The position numbers and the translations under genes are program-made. A stretch of 38,264 nucleotides of DNA, taken from Cyclobacteriaceae bacterium (GTDB lineage: Bacteria > Bacteroidota > Bacteroidia > Cytophagales > Cyclobacteriaceae). Shown here piece by piece: positions 37,921-38,264 of the stretch. Position 1 is the stretch's first letter. Each line of letters opens with the position of its first letter. Location: assembly GCA_947457095.1 (NCBI GenBank), contig CANGUK010000010.1, positions 1 through 38,264 of the forward strand. Direction: 5' to 3'. The notes under the pieces were generated by a model. It worked only from the letters and a program-made list of their open reading frames with translations. It did not search any database and was not told where the DNA came from.

Positions 37921-38085
37921 TACATTGTACAAAGTACAAAGTACAAAGTACAAGGTACAAAGTATCTTAAAAAATGCAGTTTGGGTTCCAAAATGAGATA
38001 GTAGAATTAACCTGCTAGTACAATCCCCTACTTGGTACTTTGTACTTCGTACTTGGTACAAAATAGTTGTACTTCGTACAAAAAT
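37921..38085. repeat. GTACNNN heptad arrays in inverted orientation
   Basis: TACATTGTACAAAGTACAAAGTACAAAGTACAAGGTACAAAGTA ... TACTTGGTACTTTGTACTTCGTACTTGGTACAAAATAGTTGTACTTCGTACAAA. Confidence 0.85.
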
Positions 38086-38264
38086 CTTATATTTGCTCTT
38101 GAAATGAAAAACACAGCAGCAAATCTTATTTTTTCTCTGCCAGCACAGGTGCACCACCTGTTGCATCATTTCCATCATTCCTTTTGATAGGAAGATACAT
38201 ACACCCACCCCGGTGCCGCTGATGATAGGGATTCGGCCAGTCACCACCCCTTCATTCAATTAGT

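Noticed and set aside
37921-38085. CRISPR array
   Set aside because: The repeat unit is 7 bp with no unique spacers of regular length and no cas genes.
37834-38259. 141-aa minus-strand ORF
   Set aside because: Translation is dominated by the GTAC repeat (TLYFVLCTLYNVL, RSTKYQVG), so a spurious ORF.

Overview
Chromosomal window from a Bacteroidota member, probably Cytophagales/Cyclobacteriaceae-like. This placement is an inference from a T9SS sorting domain, DUF2490 and DUF5777 proteins, a glsB/glsA-type acyltransferase pair and a Bacteroidota-style proteorhodopsin; I ran no search. Most genes are ordinary core functions: sucC, ppk1, gyrB, pncB-pncA, msrB, a LolD-like ABC ATPase, a BCP-type peroxiredoxin, a penicillin acylase-family protein and a class-III aminotransferase. 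The regions that stand out are: (1) a tRNA(CAU) gene followed by two tandem modules, each ending in a copy of the tRNA 3' half whose anticodon loop is replaced by a GC hairpin. The second module encodes a 97-aa stand-alone GIY-YIG nuclease, and the first looks like a deleted remnant. This is a candidate ~0.49-kb tRNA-targeting mobile module. (2) A dabA-dabB-sulP-DUF2490 operon, i.e. candidate inorganic-carbon uptake, with a three-hairpin leader. (3) A rhodopsin-crtY-blh phototrophy cassette. The rhodopsin is a DTE-type, green-tuned proton pump with a Gly at the putative carotenoid-antenna fenestration, and a strong intrinsic terminator lies directly against the crtY start codon. (4) Intergenic repeats with a 7-bp period (GTACNNN / NCCGAAT) at several loci, including a perfect 38-bp palindrome and a ~19-bp palindromic insertion that interrupts one repeat copy.
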